A stretch of 64,000 nt of DNA from Anopheles merus (Eukaryota > Arthropoda > Insecta > Diptera > Culicidae): the NCBI RefSeq assembly GCF_017562075.2, contig NC_054082.1:33077148-33141147 (forward strand), in the 5' to 3' direction. The notes under the pieces were generated by a model. It ran no database searches, was not told the origin of the DNA, and was given only the letters and a program-made list of their open reading frames with translations. The translations under genes were made by a program, and so were the position numbers. Below, piece by piece: positions 37,139 to 46,620 of this stretch (the stretch's first letter is position 1; the number at the start of each line of letters is the position of its first letter).

Positions 37139-38734
37139 TTAGTTGTCCCGCTTCAGCAACCTTCGGGCGGCCTTAATTAGCGGCGTTAGCGTGCGCAGCT
37201 CCATACAGTCCTGCAGGAAGGGATGCCGCAGCAGCTCGTCCGCCGAGGCGCGCATGTCGACCTCCACCTGCAGGCAGCGGTCCAGGAAGTCCTTCAGATT
37301 GTCCGACAGCTTGTCCCAGCTCTTGATGTCCGGCCGGCCATTCGCCGCGATCAGGTAAAGCGCACGCAGCGGCGCCTGATTCAGATACGGCGGCTGGCCC
37401 TCGATCATCTCGATTGCCATGATGCCCAGCGACCAGATGTCCACCTTCTTGCCGTACTGCTTGCGCGTCACCACCTCCGGCGCCATCCAGTACGGCGTGC
37501 CGACCATCGTCTGCCGCTTCTCGTCGCCCTCGATGTTGGCGCAGAAGCCGAAATCGGTCACCTTCACCGAACCGTCCATGCCGAGCAGCACGTTGTCCGA
37601 CTTGATGTCGCGATGGATGATGCCCTTCGCGTGCAGGAAGCTGACGGCCAGCAGCACCTCCCGGCAGACCGCCGCTATCTGGCGATCCTTCATCACCGTC
37701 TCGGTGACCACGTCGGTCAGCGGACCGCCGTCCATGTACTCGAGTATGACCCACAGCTGGTCGACGTCCTCCAGGTAGTACGCCTCGAGGAAGTTGACCA
37801 GATTCTTGTGATTGAAGTCCTTCAGCACGTTGATCTCGTTCAGGATCGACTCCTTGGACGATTGGTTCTTCATGTCGATCGTTTTGATCGCCACCTTGGC
37901 GCCGGTGTTGCGATCCAGCGCAATGAACACCACCCCGGACGCACCCTTGCCCACCTCGACCGTCTTCTCGTACCGCTCGAGCGGATCGTTCAGGTTGCAG
38001 ATCTTCTTCAGCTCGTGATAGACCTGCTCGTCGCTCTTGGGCTGGCGGGCGAGCTTCTCCTTCGGTCGCAGTATCAAATCGGCATCGGCCAGCTCCGGCT
38101 CCTGGTCCAGGCTGTTGTTGTTGTTCACGTTCGTGCAGATCGCGTAGGAACTTTGGTGCGTCAGGTGGGGCACGTTGTGAATGATCATCGTGTCGCTGTT
38201 GCTGCCCGAGTCGATCAGATGCAGATTGTCCATGCCTTTGTACACCTTGCTGGTGTAGTTCTTGGGCTTTGGTTTCAGCTGCGGTTTCGGCGGCAGGGTC
38301 ATACTTTTCTTGGGCAGCGGGGGCGGGGGCACCTGCGGGACGGCTTCACTCTCCTCGCTGCTGCCGGCCAGCGAGTCTTCGCTTTTGTGCGTGCTCTTCT
38401 GGTCGAGAAACTGGTCGATCGATTCCGTTTCCTCGTGGATCGCATCTTCCGTGATGAACGGCTTGAACGGTTCCGATGCGTCCTTCTTTTTGATCGAGTA
38501 GCTGTAAAACTTTACCGCCTGGTAGGCTGCCTCCGGATTTTTGCTCTGCTCGTCGTGCGTGATCATCGCGTCCATCATGCGGATCCATGGTTTCGGCAAG
38601 CCCTCCAGATGGCCGGTCAGCTGATTTTTGCTGACGTGCATCCCGTGCACCACGTTCGTCGGCAGCCCGATCTCGGAGATCTTGTTCCGCTCGGACTCCT
38701 TCGCCCGTCTGCTGCCGAAAATGTTTTTAATCAT
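37139..38734 (-). CDS. Pak3: p21-activated protein kinase, Pak3-like (group I PAK)
   Basis: Serine/threonine kinase acting downstream of GTP-bound Rac/Cdc42 on the cortical actin cytoskeleton. A single uninterrupted exon encodes 531 residues; the start at 38734 (MIKNIFGSRRAKESE) is chosen because the CRIB motif follows at once and upstream in-frame residues look like 5' UTR. CRIB at about 19-34 (IS......P....H..HV; Val where the family usually has Phe), autoinhibitory segment to about 95, acidic Ser-rich stretch, proline-rich PQVPPPPLPKK at 133-143, kinase domain about 255-506. Key residues: GKGASG 262-267, Lys284, HRD 374-376, DFGFCAN from 394, activation-loop TMVGTPYWMAPE with Thr409, APE 418-420. 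All catalytic residues are present. The short N-terminus without an extended Nck-binding region fits insect Pak3 better than Pak1; the symbol is a family call. Confidence 0.92.
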   Translation of the reverse strand: MIKNIFGSRRAKESERNKISEIGLPTNVVHGMHVSKNQLTGHLEGLPKPWIRMMDAMITHDEQSKNPEAAYQAVKFYSYSIKKKDASEPFKPFITEDAIHEETESIDQFLDQKSTHKSEDSLAGSSEESEAVPQVPPPPLPKKSMTLPPKPQLKPKPKNYTSKVYKGMDNLHLIDSGSNSDTMIIHNVPHLTHQSSYAICTNVNNNNSLDQEPELADADLILRPKEKLARQPKSDEQVYHELKKICNLNDPLERYEKTVEVGKGASGVVFIALDRNTGAKVAIKTIDMKNQSSKESILNEINVLKDFNHKNLVNFLEAYYLEDVDQLWVILEYMDGGPLTDVVTETVMKDRQIAAVCREVLLAVSFLHAKGIIHRDIKSDNVLLGMDGSVKVTDFGFCANIEGDEKRQTMVGTPYWMAPEVVTRKQYGKKVDIWSLGIMAIEMIEGQPPYLNQAPLRALYLIAANGRPDIKSWDKLSDNLKDFLDRCLQVEVDMRASADELLRHPFLQDCMELRTLTPLIKAARRLLKRDN

Positions 38735-39512
38735 CTTGTGAGTGTGTGTTTCGGGGCGAGCGCTGGCAGAGGTATGAAAGAAAACGGACGAACAGGGAAG
38801 ACGGCGGTTCCCTAACGACGGTGACACGGTGGTAAATGGCGCTGGTAATGAGCCCGAGTTTCCAGTGCACAATGAGCTACGAAAACACAATAGAATCACA
38901 CCGAGAGTGGAGCACCTTCACTGGGGGAGCTATGATAGACACAGCTTTCCTTCTTTTGTGTTGTGTCTCACGCTAAGTGGAAGTAGAAAAATGGGGAAAA
39001 TAACACTCTCTGCGCACTCACACACACACGCAAGCATACACACTCGCGCTACACTGAAACGCTCCACGCCAGGGGCAAAACCATTCGCACGCCACAGAAA
39101 GAAAAACTGTCTCACAACGACGACGGGGGCTTTGCTTATCTTTCGGGGTTGTGCTGGAAATTTTATTTTTTCCACGGGGATTCACGCACAAACACACGAA
39201 CGAACACAAACAGCCACACACAGCACACGCACACACACACAGTACCGTTCCTTCCAGTGGCAATGCTAGGGCGCCGTCGTTTAAACGCTTTCAACGCAAT
39301 GAACCATTCCAGCGCAGCAAAATACACACACACACGGCACACGGATTTATGTTTTATCTCATGATGATGAGCCTTTCTCTTCGACCAGTGCCAGGCGAGG
39401 AAGTTGGAAATAATGCTCCGAGCGCTATGACGAATCGTCGACACTTTGGCACAGCCCTACAAACTTCAACTGAGCGCGTGTGCGTGTGTGTACGTGTGCT
39501 GGCTCCCGCTAC
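38735..39512 (-). promoter_or_regulatory. Pak3: Pak3 5' flank with candidate initiator
   Basis: Non-coding, CA-rich. TCAGTT (minus strand, 39473-39468) matches the arthropod initiator and lies 40 bp from the left border of a 4.2-kb transposon at 39513. A weaker TTCAGTGT is at about 39055. No TATA box is evident. The 5' UTR would be about 730 nt from the first site. Confidence 0.35.
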
Positions 39513-39854
39513 CAGTGTGGCCAGATTATTTTAGCGGTTTTCGGCAGGCGCATCAAAATTTTATCGGTAGTTTTCGGTAGGTTAAAACTCGAAACTTAAA
39601 AGAAGTAAAAGCGAAAGAAGTGTTAAGCGGGATGGGAGGGAGTGTTAATGCGGAAAATGAATGTTCCATCTCACGAGAATATGCATCCTTTATTTAGGAT
39701 ACGGATTAGGTTTTGTTCAGCGGTTACACAAATGAAGGTCTTTCTGAAGTGTTGATCTGAAAATTGTACTAGGAATTCTAAGCCAAAGAAGGACTAAGAT
39801 GCATATTTTCTTCTCAATGGTGGCAAGTTCTTTTTCTCCGGCCTCGCGACCTTA

Positions 39855-41295
39855 CCCAAGTGCCACAAATCCACTAAACGACCACTAAACGGCTTCTAAA
39901 CGACTCAAGTTCTCTACCTAAACGGAATATAAAAAGACTTCGTTTAGCAGACGGCAAACGACTCATGCATTCTAAAAATAGCGAAAAAGCTGGTGGCGCT
40001 CTCTGTTGGTGGGATACCCCAACCAGTTGAGCTTCATCGCTTGGAGGAGAGCTTTCTCATTTCCTCTGTACTGTTGTATGGTTTCACATTGTAGTTATGC
40101 ATCGCTAGAACTAGAACGGCGATACAATTGTTTAAATACTAAACTCCAATGGAAACCACCCAAGCGCCACAGATTAAGCTTAAACGACTGGAAAATTGAA
40201 TATCCATATAAAGGCCGGGCTACATTGATCGTACTCCGTACTGTAATTTTGATTTTCACTAGCGCATCTGGCGGCGGCTGGTGGAAGCTTTTTTTGGTCA
40301 TCGAGGGAATGGTCGTGCCGGATCTCAAAATTAAGTAGTTTTTTCATCGTTTTTTGACGCGAAAATGGCTGAAATACTTGCACAACATGTTTATGTATCA
40401 ATTACAAAGCTTTCTCAGTCCAGTTAAAGTGAAAAACATGGAAAAATAACATATTTTCTGGAACGGCTCCAAATTGTTTGGCAAAATGCTTCGGTCAGCC
40501 GCCGCCAGATGCGCTAGTGAATATAAAAATTACACCACGGAGTACGATCAATGTAGCCCGGCCTTAAAAAAATGAAAGCTCCACAGCTTCATTGGTTTGA
40601 TCAATAGATGGCGTATTACAACTCATCATTATATTGCTATCCTGTTCTTGCAATGTGTTTCGACAAGTTTCATCTTATCATGACCTATATAGCCTTATAA
40701 CTTTCTGAGCAAAAATCTATGTGAATGGTCGTGTGGTCAGATACGTGGGTATCAACACCAACGACCATAACTCAATTCTCACTTGCTTCAGTACTGGTGG
40801 TGGTTTCCGTTGGAGTTTAGTAATTAAACAATTGTATCGCCGTTCTAGTTCTAGCGATGCATAACTTCAATGCGAAACCATACAACAGTACAGAGGAAAT
40901 GAGAAAGCTCTCCTCCAAGCGATGAAGCTCAACTGGTTGGGGTATCCCACCAACAGAGAACGCCACCAGCTTTTTTGCTATTTTTAGAATGAATGAGTCG
41001 TTTGCCGTCTGCTAAACGAAGTCTTTCTATATTCCGTTTAGGTAGAGAACTTGAGTCGTTTAGAAGCCGTTTAGTGGTCGTTTAGTGGATTTGTGGCACT
41101 TGGGCACCAGCACTGAAACAAGTGAGATTTGAGTAATGGTCGTTGGTGTTGATACCCACGTATTTGACCACACGACCATTTATATAGATTTTTGCTCGGA
41201 AAGTTAGAAGGCTATATAGGTCATGATAAGATGAAACTTGCCGAAACACATTGCAAGAAAAGGATAGCAATATAATAATCAGTTTTAATACGCCA
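39855..41295. repeat. Complex inverted-repeat block (A-X-B-A'-B')
   Basis: Arm A (39855-40161) is repeated inverted as A' (about 40798-41104), roughly 307 bp each and highly similar. Segment B (40609-40796) is repeated inverted as B' (41105-41295). The order A-X-B-A'-B' means the unit A'B' is the reverse complement of a B-A unit, so the block is not a simple hairpin. X contains a smaller inverted-repeat element (40211-40566). There is no coding capacity. Confidence 0.8.
40211..40566. mobile_element. Small inverted-repeat element with AAGGCCGGGC ends
   Basis: About 356 bp. The first 70 bp (beginning AAGGCCGGGCTACATTGATC) recur inverted at 40496-40566 with few mismatches. No clear target duplication. 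Looks like a MITE or foldback element inside the larger inverted-repeat block. Confidence 0.7.
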
Positions 41296-41453
41296 GCTAT
41301 ATATGCTGGAATCGGTATCTCGCTCTCACTAGTGCAGCGTGTTCGGGAGAAACGGGAAGGAAAGGGTATGAGGAAAATACAATGAAACAGCGCGAGCGAG
41401 CATTCTTTCCAGTGAGAGCGCCTCGTGTATTTTAAAGGCATGCAAGAGAGTGC

Positions 41454-41679
41454 CAGTCTGGTGGTACAGTCGTCAACTCGAACGACTTAATAACATGCCC
41501 ATCATTGGTTCAAGCCCCGAATAGACCGACCCCCCATAGGTAGGACTGACTATCCTGCTATGGTAGCAATAAGTCACAGAAAGCCAAGCCCGCTTCACTA
41601 GTGGGTACAGGCAGGCCTTGACCGGTAGCGGCTGTTGTGCCAAAAAGAAGAAGAAGAAGAAGATGAAGAAGAAGAAGGA
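41454..41679 (+). mobile_element. tRNA-derived SINE (SINEX-like)
   Basis: About 226 bp. A tRNA-like 5' part has a box-A-like TGGTACAGTCG and a perfect box-B GGTTCAAGCCC (41509-41519), followed by a unique body and a (GAA)n-type tail (41646-41677). A 12-bp target duplication GCAAGAGAGYGC is at 41442-41453 and 41680-41691 with one mismatch. The body resembles Anopheles SINEX elements as I remember them; that assignment is unverified. Confidence 0.8.
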
Positions 41680-41792
41680 GCAAGAGAGCGCATTCTCTCT
41701 GTGGTAGCGCTCCATCCGCCATTTTTAATTTTTAGCCCAAAACAACGGACTTCGGATCCGATCTTGGGCCGGACGCCCACCGTTTGTTTCTA

Positions 41793-43262
41793 CCCTACCA
41801 GCATTAAACGGCTTTGAAGGCATTCAGAAGGCATTTAAGGCCTTAGTCGCCTTAGAAGGCGAATAAAGATTTCAACCGAAACTTTCACGGCTGTAACGGG
41901 TTCTCTTCGAAATCTTTCAACTTTTTGATTCAAGGAGAACAGATAGCTTGCCGCCATCTTAGCTTGTTTATATACTGAATTTGCACCTGTACTAATGTAA
42001 CTGCCAAATAGAGCAGTGACAACGCGTTTGGTTCCGAACCGAGAAAGCGTGTGTTCAAATCCAGATTTTTATGATCTTTTTTCTGCGTTTATTTCTTTTT
42101 AAATTAATTTTTTCTTACTATAATTACTTTAAACAAAATTTATGTGAAGCGAAATTAAAATAATACCTTTTTATAAAAAAAACCTAATAATTACACTATG
42201 TTCACCGTTCATTATCAGGATGGGAGAAATATGTATCTCATTTTTCCTTTTATTTTAGTTATCGAAATGAGTTTGATATATTATCACCTTTCAATGAGTT
42301 GGTCTTTAACAACCGAATAATGTAGACCATCTTTAATAAAGTGAAATAGCTCAGAGCTTAACGCAAGAGAACATAACACGTAAATCGTGCTATCGAATCT
42401 CACGCTCATATCTGGGAACACTACAACAGTGCAGTGCTGAAGACCCAAATAGCCAGCTCGTACTTTATAGCTGATTTAGGGCTGTTTAACGAAAAATCGT
42501 TCCGATGTCGTACTTTGTGGCTGATTAAGAGATAGACGGTACTTTGCGGAACTATGGAGCTTTTTAACAAGCACATGGTACTCTTTGGAACTTTGCGGCT
42601 GATTAGCACTATGTGTAGGGTTCATGATGGAACTTGAACTTCGTGGAACTTTATAGCTTTTTAATGCATGACATCGGTTCGAGATGGCTCTTGTCAAAGT
42701 GTCAAAGACGGACGCCGGCAATAATCTCATTGCTGCTGCACAAGTTAGATTCGTTAATTGAAGAATGAATATTGAGTGAAGTGATTGTGAATTATCAGTA
42801 AATTGTGTGAAATTTTATGTAATTCATCAATACAAAAGATTTAAAAATATACACATGTGTTTAAACGAAACAAATCTTGTTGTTTATTTCATCGATGGCG
42901 CTTGCTTGAAAATAAAACACAAAGAAAAATAATCCCTGGCATCGTGGCATAAGGAAGCTGCTTAGGCGCTGTTTGAAAGACCCACATAGAACTTTGATGC
43001 TGTTTATCTACTGCAAAAGGCGAATTAGAGCAGCGATCTTTAGCGTGCCAAAATGAGCTGCTTAAGCAATTCTGGCTATTTGGGGACGCTTGTAAGGTTT
43101 TCTTTTGACAGTTGCAATTTCAAATTTCAAATTAAAAGCGAAATTTTTCATTGACATATTTCAAAGGCATTTAATTACTGCTAAATGCACTGCTGATCGC
43201 CTTCAATTCGCCGGCGATTACAAGGCGATTAGAAGGCATTTAACGGAAATTTGCGGGTAGGG
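41793..43262. mobile_element. CCCTACC-ended MITE, copy 1 (interrupted)
   Basis: Left end CCCTACCAGCATTAAACGGC, right end GCCGGCG...GCGGGTAGGG. Flanked by TA on both sides (41791-41792, 43263-43264). Total 1470 bp, of which 641 bp (42444-43084) is another element; the remainder is about 827 bp, like copies 2 and 3. More diverged from the other two than they are from each other. Non-coding. Confidence 0.85.
42444..43084. mobile_element. CCCAAATAGCCAG-ended element inside MITE copy 1
   Basis: 641 bp with perfect 13-bp terminal inverted repeats (CCCAAATAGCCAG / CTGGCTATTTGGG) and a GA duplication (42442-42443, 43085-43086). Removing it restores the GAAGACGCTTG found uninterrupted in copies 2 and 3. 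Its left half has degenerate subrepeats around GTACTTTGTGGCTGATTA. Non-coding. Confidence 0.85.
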
Positions 43263-44117
43263 TACTTACCCCTCGCCTGAAAATTTCATTCTCTTTGTCT
43301 GTCGGGTAAGCTTTAACCGCCGACAGCGAGATTCAAATACAAATTTAAATGATTTTCTTTGACGAACAATTCTCGGAATCCATGCAACTGACATTTTCTA
43401 CTTATTATGAACATTAAATTTTAACGGATAAAAATAAAAAGTGCCAGGCAAACAAACGTGCATCAGCGCGATAAGTAACAAATGAGGTTATCAATCTTTA
43501 AAACAGCATCCCAAGCGCCACAGATTAAGCTTAAACGACTGAAAAATCAAATATCTGTGATTTTCGGTAGGATAAATGGAAAATCGGTAGTTTTAGGGGG
43601 CTCATCTGTGAATCGGTAGGCATATAAAAAATCGGTAGGAATACAGATAAATCGGTATTTCTGGTCACTCTGCCCGCTAGACGGTGGAGCTTTGACAGCA
43701 CCTGTCATGCGCGTTGCTCAATTTAAATTGTTGGCCGAAATACCGTTGGTGGAGCAATAGCGCACACGTGAGCAAGGGGCCACTTTTTTCGTGAATGGCT
43801 ATCATTCACTAATAAATATTAATGCTAAATATTATATTCTTATTATGAAGTGATCGATATAAATGATAAAAACAAGTATTGAATTAGAAATTTCATCTCC
43901 AGAAACTTAGAATATGCTGGGATCTTTTACAAGGCGTTCAGGATATCTTTAGTATGGATACCTGCCCATACCGGAATCATCGGAAATGAAAGGAGTGAAC
44001 TCTATGAGAGACCAATTCCTGTACATGAATATACCAGTACGGTCAAGGATTTTTGCATTACACGCTGGCAAAGAGCGTGGGACGCTATTCTCACGTATCT
44101 AAATGTTCGTATGATAC

Positions 44118-44938
44118 CCCTACCAGCATTAAACGGCTTTGAAGGCATTCAGAAGGCATTTAAGGCCTTAGTCGCCTTAGAAGGCGAATAAAGATTTCAA
44201 CCGAAACTTTCACGGCTGAAACGGGATCTCTTCGAAATCTTTCAACTTTTTGATTCAACGAGAACAGATAACTTGCCGCCATCTTAGCTTGTTTATATAC
44301 TGGTTTTGCACCCTCACTAATGTAACTGCCAACTAGAGTAGTGACAACGCTTTTAGTTCCGAACCGAGAAAGCGTGTGTTCAAATCCTAATTTTTATTAT
44401 CTTTTTTCTGTGTTTATTTCTTTTTAAATTAATATTTTCTTGCTATAATTAGAACAAATCAAATTTATGTGAAGCGAAATTTTAAAAACACCTTTTTAAA
44501 AAACATAATAATGACTATGTTTACCCTTCATAATCAGGATGGGAGAAAAATGTATCTCATTTCTCCTTTTACTAGAGTTATCGAAATAAGTTTGATATAT
44601 TAATACCTTTCAACGGGTTGGTCTTTAACAACCGAATAATGCAGACCATATTTAATAAAGTGAAATAGCTCAGAGCTTAACGCAAGAGAACATAACATGT
44701 AAATCGTGCTATCGAATCTCACGCTCATATCTGGGAACACTACAACAGCGCAGTGCCGAAGACGCTTGTAAGGTTTTCTTTTGACAGTTGCCATTTCAAA
44801 TTTCAAATTAAAAGCGAAATTTTTCAATGACATATTTCAAAGGCATTTAATTACTGCTAAATGCACTGCTGATCGCCTTCAATTCGCCGGCGATTATAAG
44901 GCGATTAGAAGGCATTTAACGGAAATTTGCGGGTAGGG
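44118..44938. mobile_element. CCCTACC-ended MITE, copy 2
   Basis: 821 bp, ends CCCTACCAGCATTAAACGGC and GCGGGTAGGG; flanked by AC on both sides (44116-44117, 44939-44940). Nearly identical to copy 3 by eye (a handful of substitutions). Inserted in the RNase H frame of the retrotransposon fragment. Confidence 0.9.
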
Positions 44939-45152
44939 ACGTACCAATAAACTTGAGGCAGAAGACCTTCCTTCGAACGACGTTTTTGGGATGAAGGATC
45001 AAGACGGTCGGATGGACTTTCTCTGCAAAAAGAAGCAGCAAAAGGAAACAGCAACAGCAGAACAAGAACGGCGAACGAAGACTACCATACTCTACGACTG
45101 TAGGAAGCTCCGACAACTCACAACACTGCGAATCATCAAGGACATCAAATAA

Positions 45153-45973
45153 CCCTACCAGCATTAAACGGCTTTGAAGGCATTCAGAAGGCATTTAAGG
45201 CCTTAGTCGCCTTAGAAGGCGAATAAAGATTTCAACCGAAACTTTCACGGCTGAAACGGGATCTCTTCGAAATCTTTCAACTTTTTGATTCAACGAGAAC
45301 AGATAACTTGCCGCCATCTTAGCTTGTTTATATACTGGTTTTGCACCCTCACTAATGTAACTGCCAACTAGAGTAGTGACAACGCTTTTAGTTCCGAACC
45401 GAGAAAGCGTGTGTTCAAATCCTAATTTTTATTATCTTTTTTCTGTGTTTATTTCTTTTTAAATTAATATTTTGTTGCTATAATTAGAACAAATCAAATT
45501 TATGTGAAGCGAAATTTTAAAAACACCTTTTTAAAAAACATAATAATGACTATGTTTACCCTTCATAATCAGGATGGGAGAAAAATGTATCTCATTTCTC
45601 CTTTTACTAGAGTTATCGAAATAAGTTTGATATATTAATACCTTTCAACGGGTTGGTCTTTAACAACCGAATAATGCAGACCATATTTAATAAAGTGAAA
45701 TAGCTCAGAGCTTAACGCAAGAGAACATAACACGTAAATCGTGCTATCGAATCTCACGCACATATCTGGGAACACTACAACAGCGCAGTGCCGAAGACGC
45801 TTGTAAGGTTTTCTTTTGACAGTTGCAATTTCAAATTTCAAATCAAAAGCGAAATTTTTCAATGACATATTTCAAAGGCATTTAATTACTGCTAAATGCA
45901 CTGCTGATCGCCTTCAATTCGCCGGCGATTATAAGGCGATTAGAAGGCATTTAACGGAAATTTGCGGGTAGGG
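45153..45973. mobile_element. CCCTACC-ended MITE, copy 3
   Basis: 821 bp, same ends as copies 1 and 2; flanked by AA on both sides (45151-45152, 45974-45975). It landed exactly at the retrotransposon stop codon TAA. The 77-residue minus-strand ORF inside copies 2 and 3 shows no protein-like features. Confidence 0.9.
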
Positions 45974-46167
45974 AATCGATTAAGCCCGGGAAAAGGCTGT
46001 ACCGCTGGAAGAAACTCCTTCGGAGATACATTTCGACATTAGTCGACAACACGGCCGGGCCGTGATTATTAATAAAAGAAATAAATAAACGTACAATATT
46101 CTTTTATTATCATAAAATGAATACATCTCGTACAAGGGTCTATGGATGCATATGTTCTTCTTGATAA

Positions 46168-46620
46168 ACGTTCAGCCAAACATTTATTGGTGGTCTGAAA
46201 AAAATGATAAAATATCTGGATTTTCAAATTTCTGCCGGTTTCCCATATTCCTTGACGCACATTGTATACCGCACCGTCCACGATGTTGAAAACTTGCATA
46301 CAATGCTTTTGTATGACCTGCTCTGTTCTACTAAAACTGGTATACGCTGCTGTTATAAGCAAAACGCCCAATACGAGGTATTGTTATTTTTAGTTTTTAT
46401 TCCATCATTAATTTTTTTTGTGTACCTGGCACTACTTCAAATGTATACAAATATGTCTAAAGAATTAAGGAGCTTTATTCAAATATTGCAAACGCAGTTA
46501 TATAAGTTACATCGTTCAACGATATCGGGACCGCAGTGTACTATGGCGCGAATGCGTAAATATCACATCAATTACTATCAATCGTTAGTTCAATCATACA
46601 ATTTAACAAAAGATGTTTAA
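46168..46620 (+). pseudogene. Possible chemoreceptor-like membrane protein fragment
   Basis: An open frame of about 150 codons (first ATG 46204) directly after the retrotransposon tail, in A/T-rich sequence. It carries one strong hydrophobic segment (VLLFLVFIPSLIFFVYLALL) followed by an amphipathic stretch ending RKYHINYYQSLVQSYNLTKD. The pattern of a membrane helix, then a charged helix with His and Leu/Asn spacing, resembles the middle of insect gustatory receptors, but the similarity is weak and from memory. It stops at TAA 46618-46620 without a splice donor, so it would be a partial or broken gene. It may equally be a chance ORF. Confidence 0.25.

Larger units (their letters stand above)
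39513..43672. mobile_element. Composite non-autonomous DNA transposon, about 4.2 kb
   Basis: Ends CAGTGTGGCCAGA (left) and, reverse-complemented, CAGAGTGACCAGA (right). Flanked by CCCGCTAC (39505-39512) and CCCGCTAG (43673-43680), an 8-bp duplication with one mismatch. Copies of the motif TCGGTAGG lie near both ends (about 39567-39583 and 43559-43656), like subterminal transposase-binding repeats. An 8-bp duplication is typical of hAT and P-type elements. It has no transposase ORF; its interior is filled with other insertions (foldback block, SINE, two MITE families). Confidence 0.65.
43905..46089 (+). mobile_element. 3' end of a non-LTR retrotransposon, split by two MITEs
   Basis: Three pieces: 43905-44117, 44939-45152 and 45974-46089. 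The first encodes an RNase H-like stretch (WIPAHTGIIGNERSELYE from 43955). The reading frame passes, after removal of the MITE and one 2-bp duplication, straight into the second piece and stops at TAA 45150-45152. The third piece is 3' UTR with a hairpin CACGGCC-G-GGCCGTG (46050-46064) and an A/T-rich tail TAATAAAAGAAATAAATAAA. RNase H plus a TAA-like tail suggests the I-type group; the 5' end is truncated, so the copy is dead. Confidence 0.7.

Noticed and set aside
37223..38815. 530-codon open frame on the + strand
   Set aside because: It lies exactly opposite Pak3 and is explained by the GC-rich third positions of the kinase gene; it has no domain or start context of its own.
44600..45868. 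77-codon minus-strand ORFs repeated at 44600 and 45635
   Set aside because: They recur only because they lie in the two near-identical MITE copies; composition is not protein-like and MITE copy 1 does not keep the frame.
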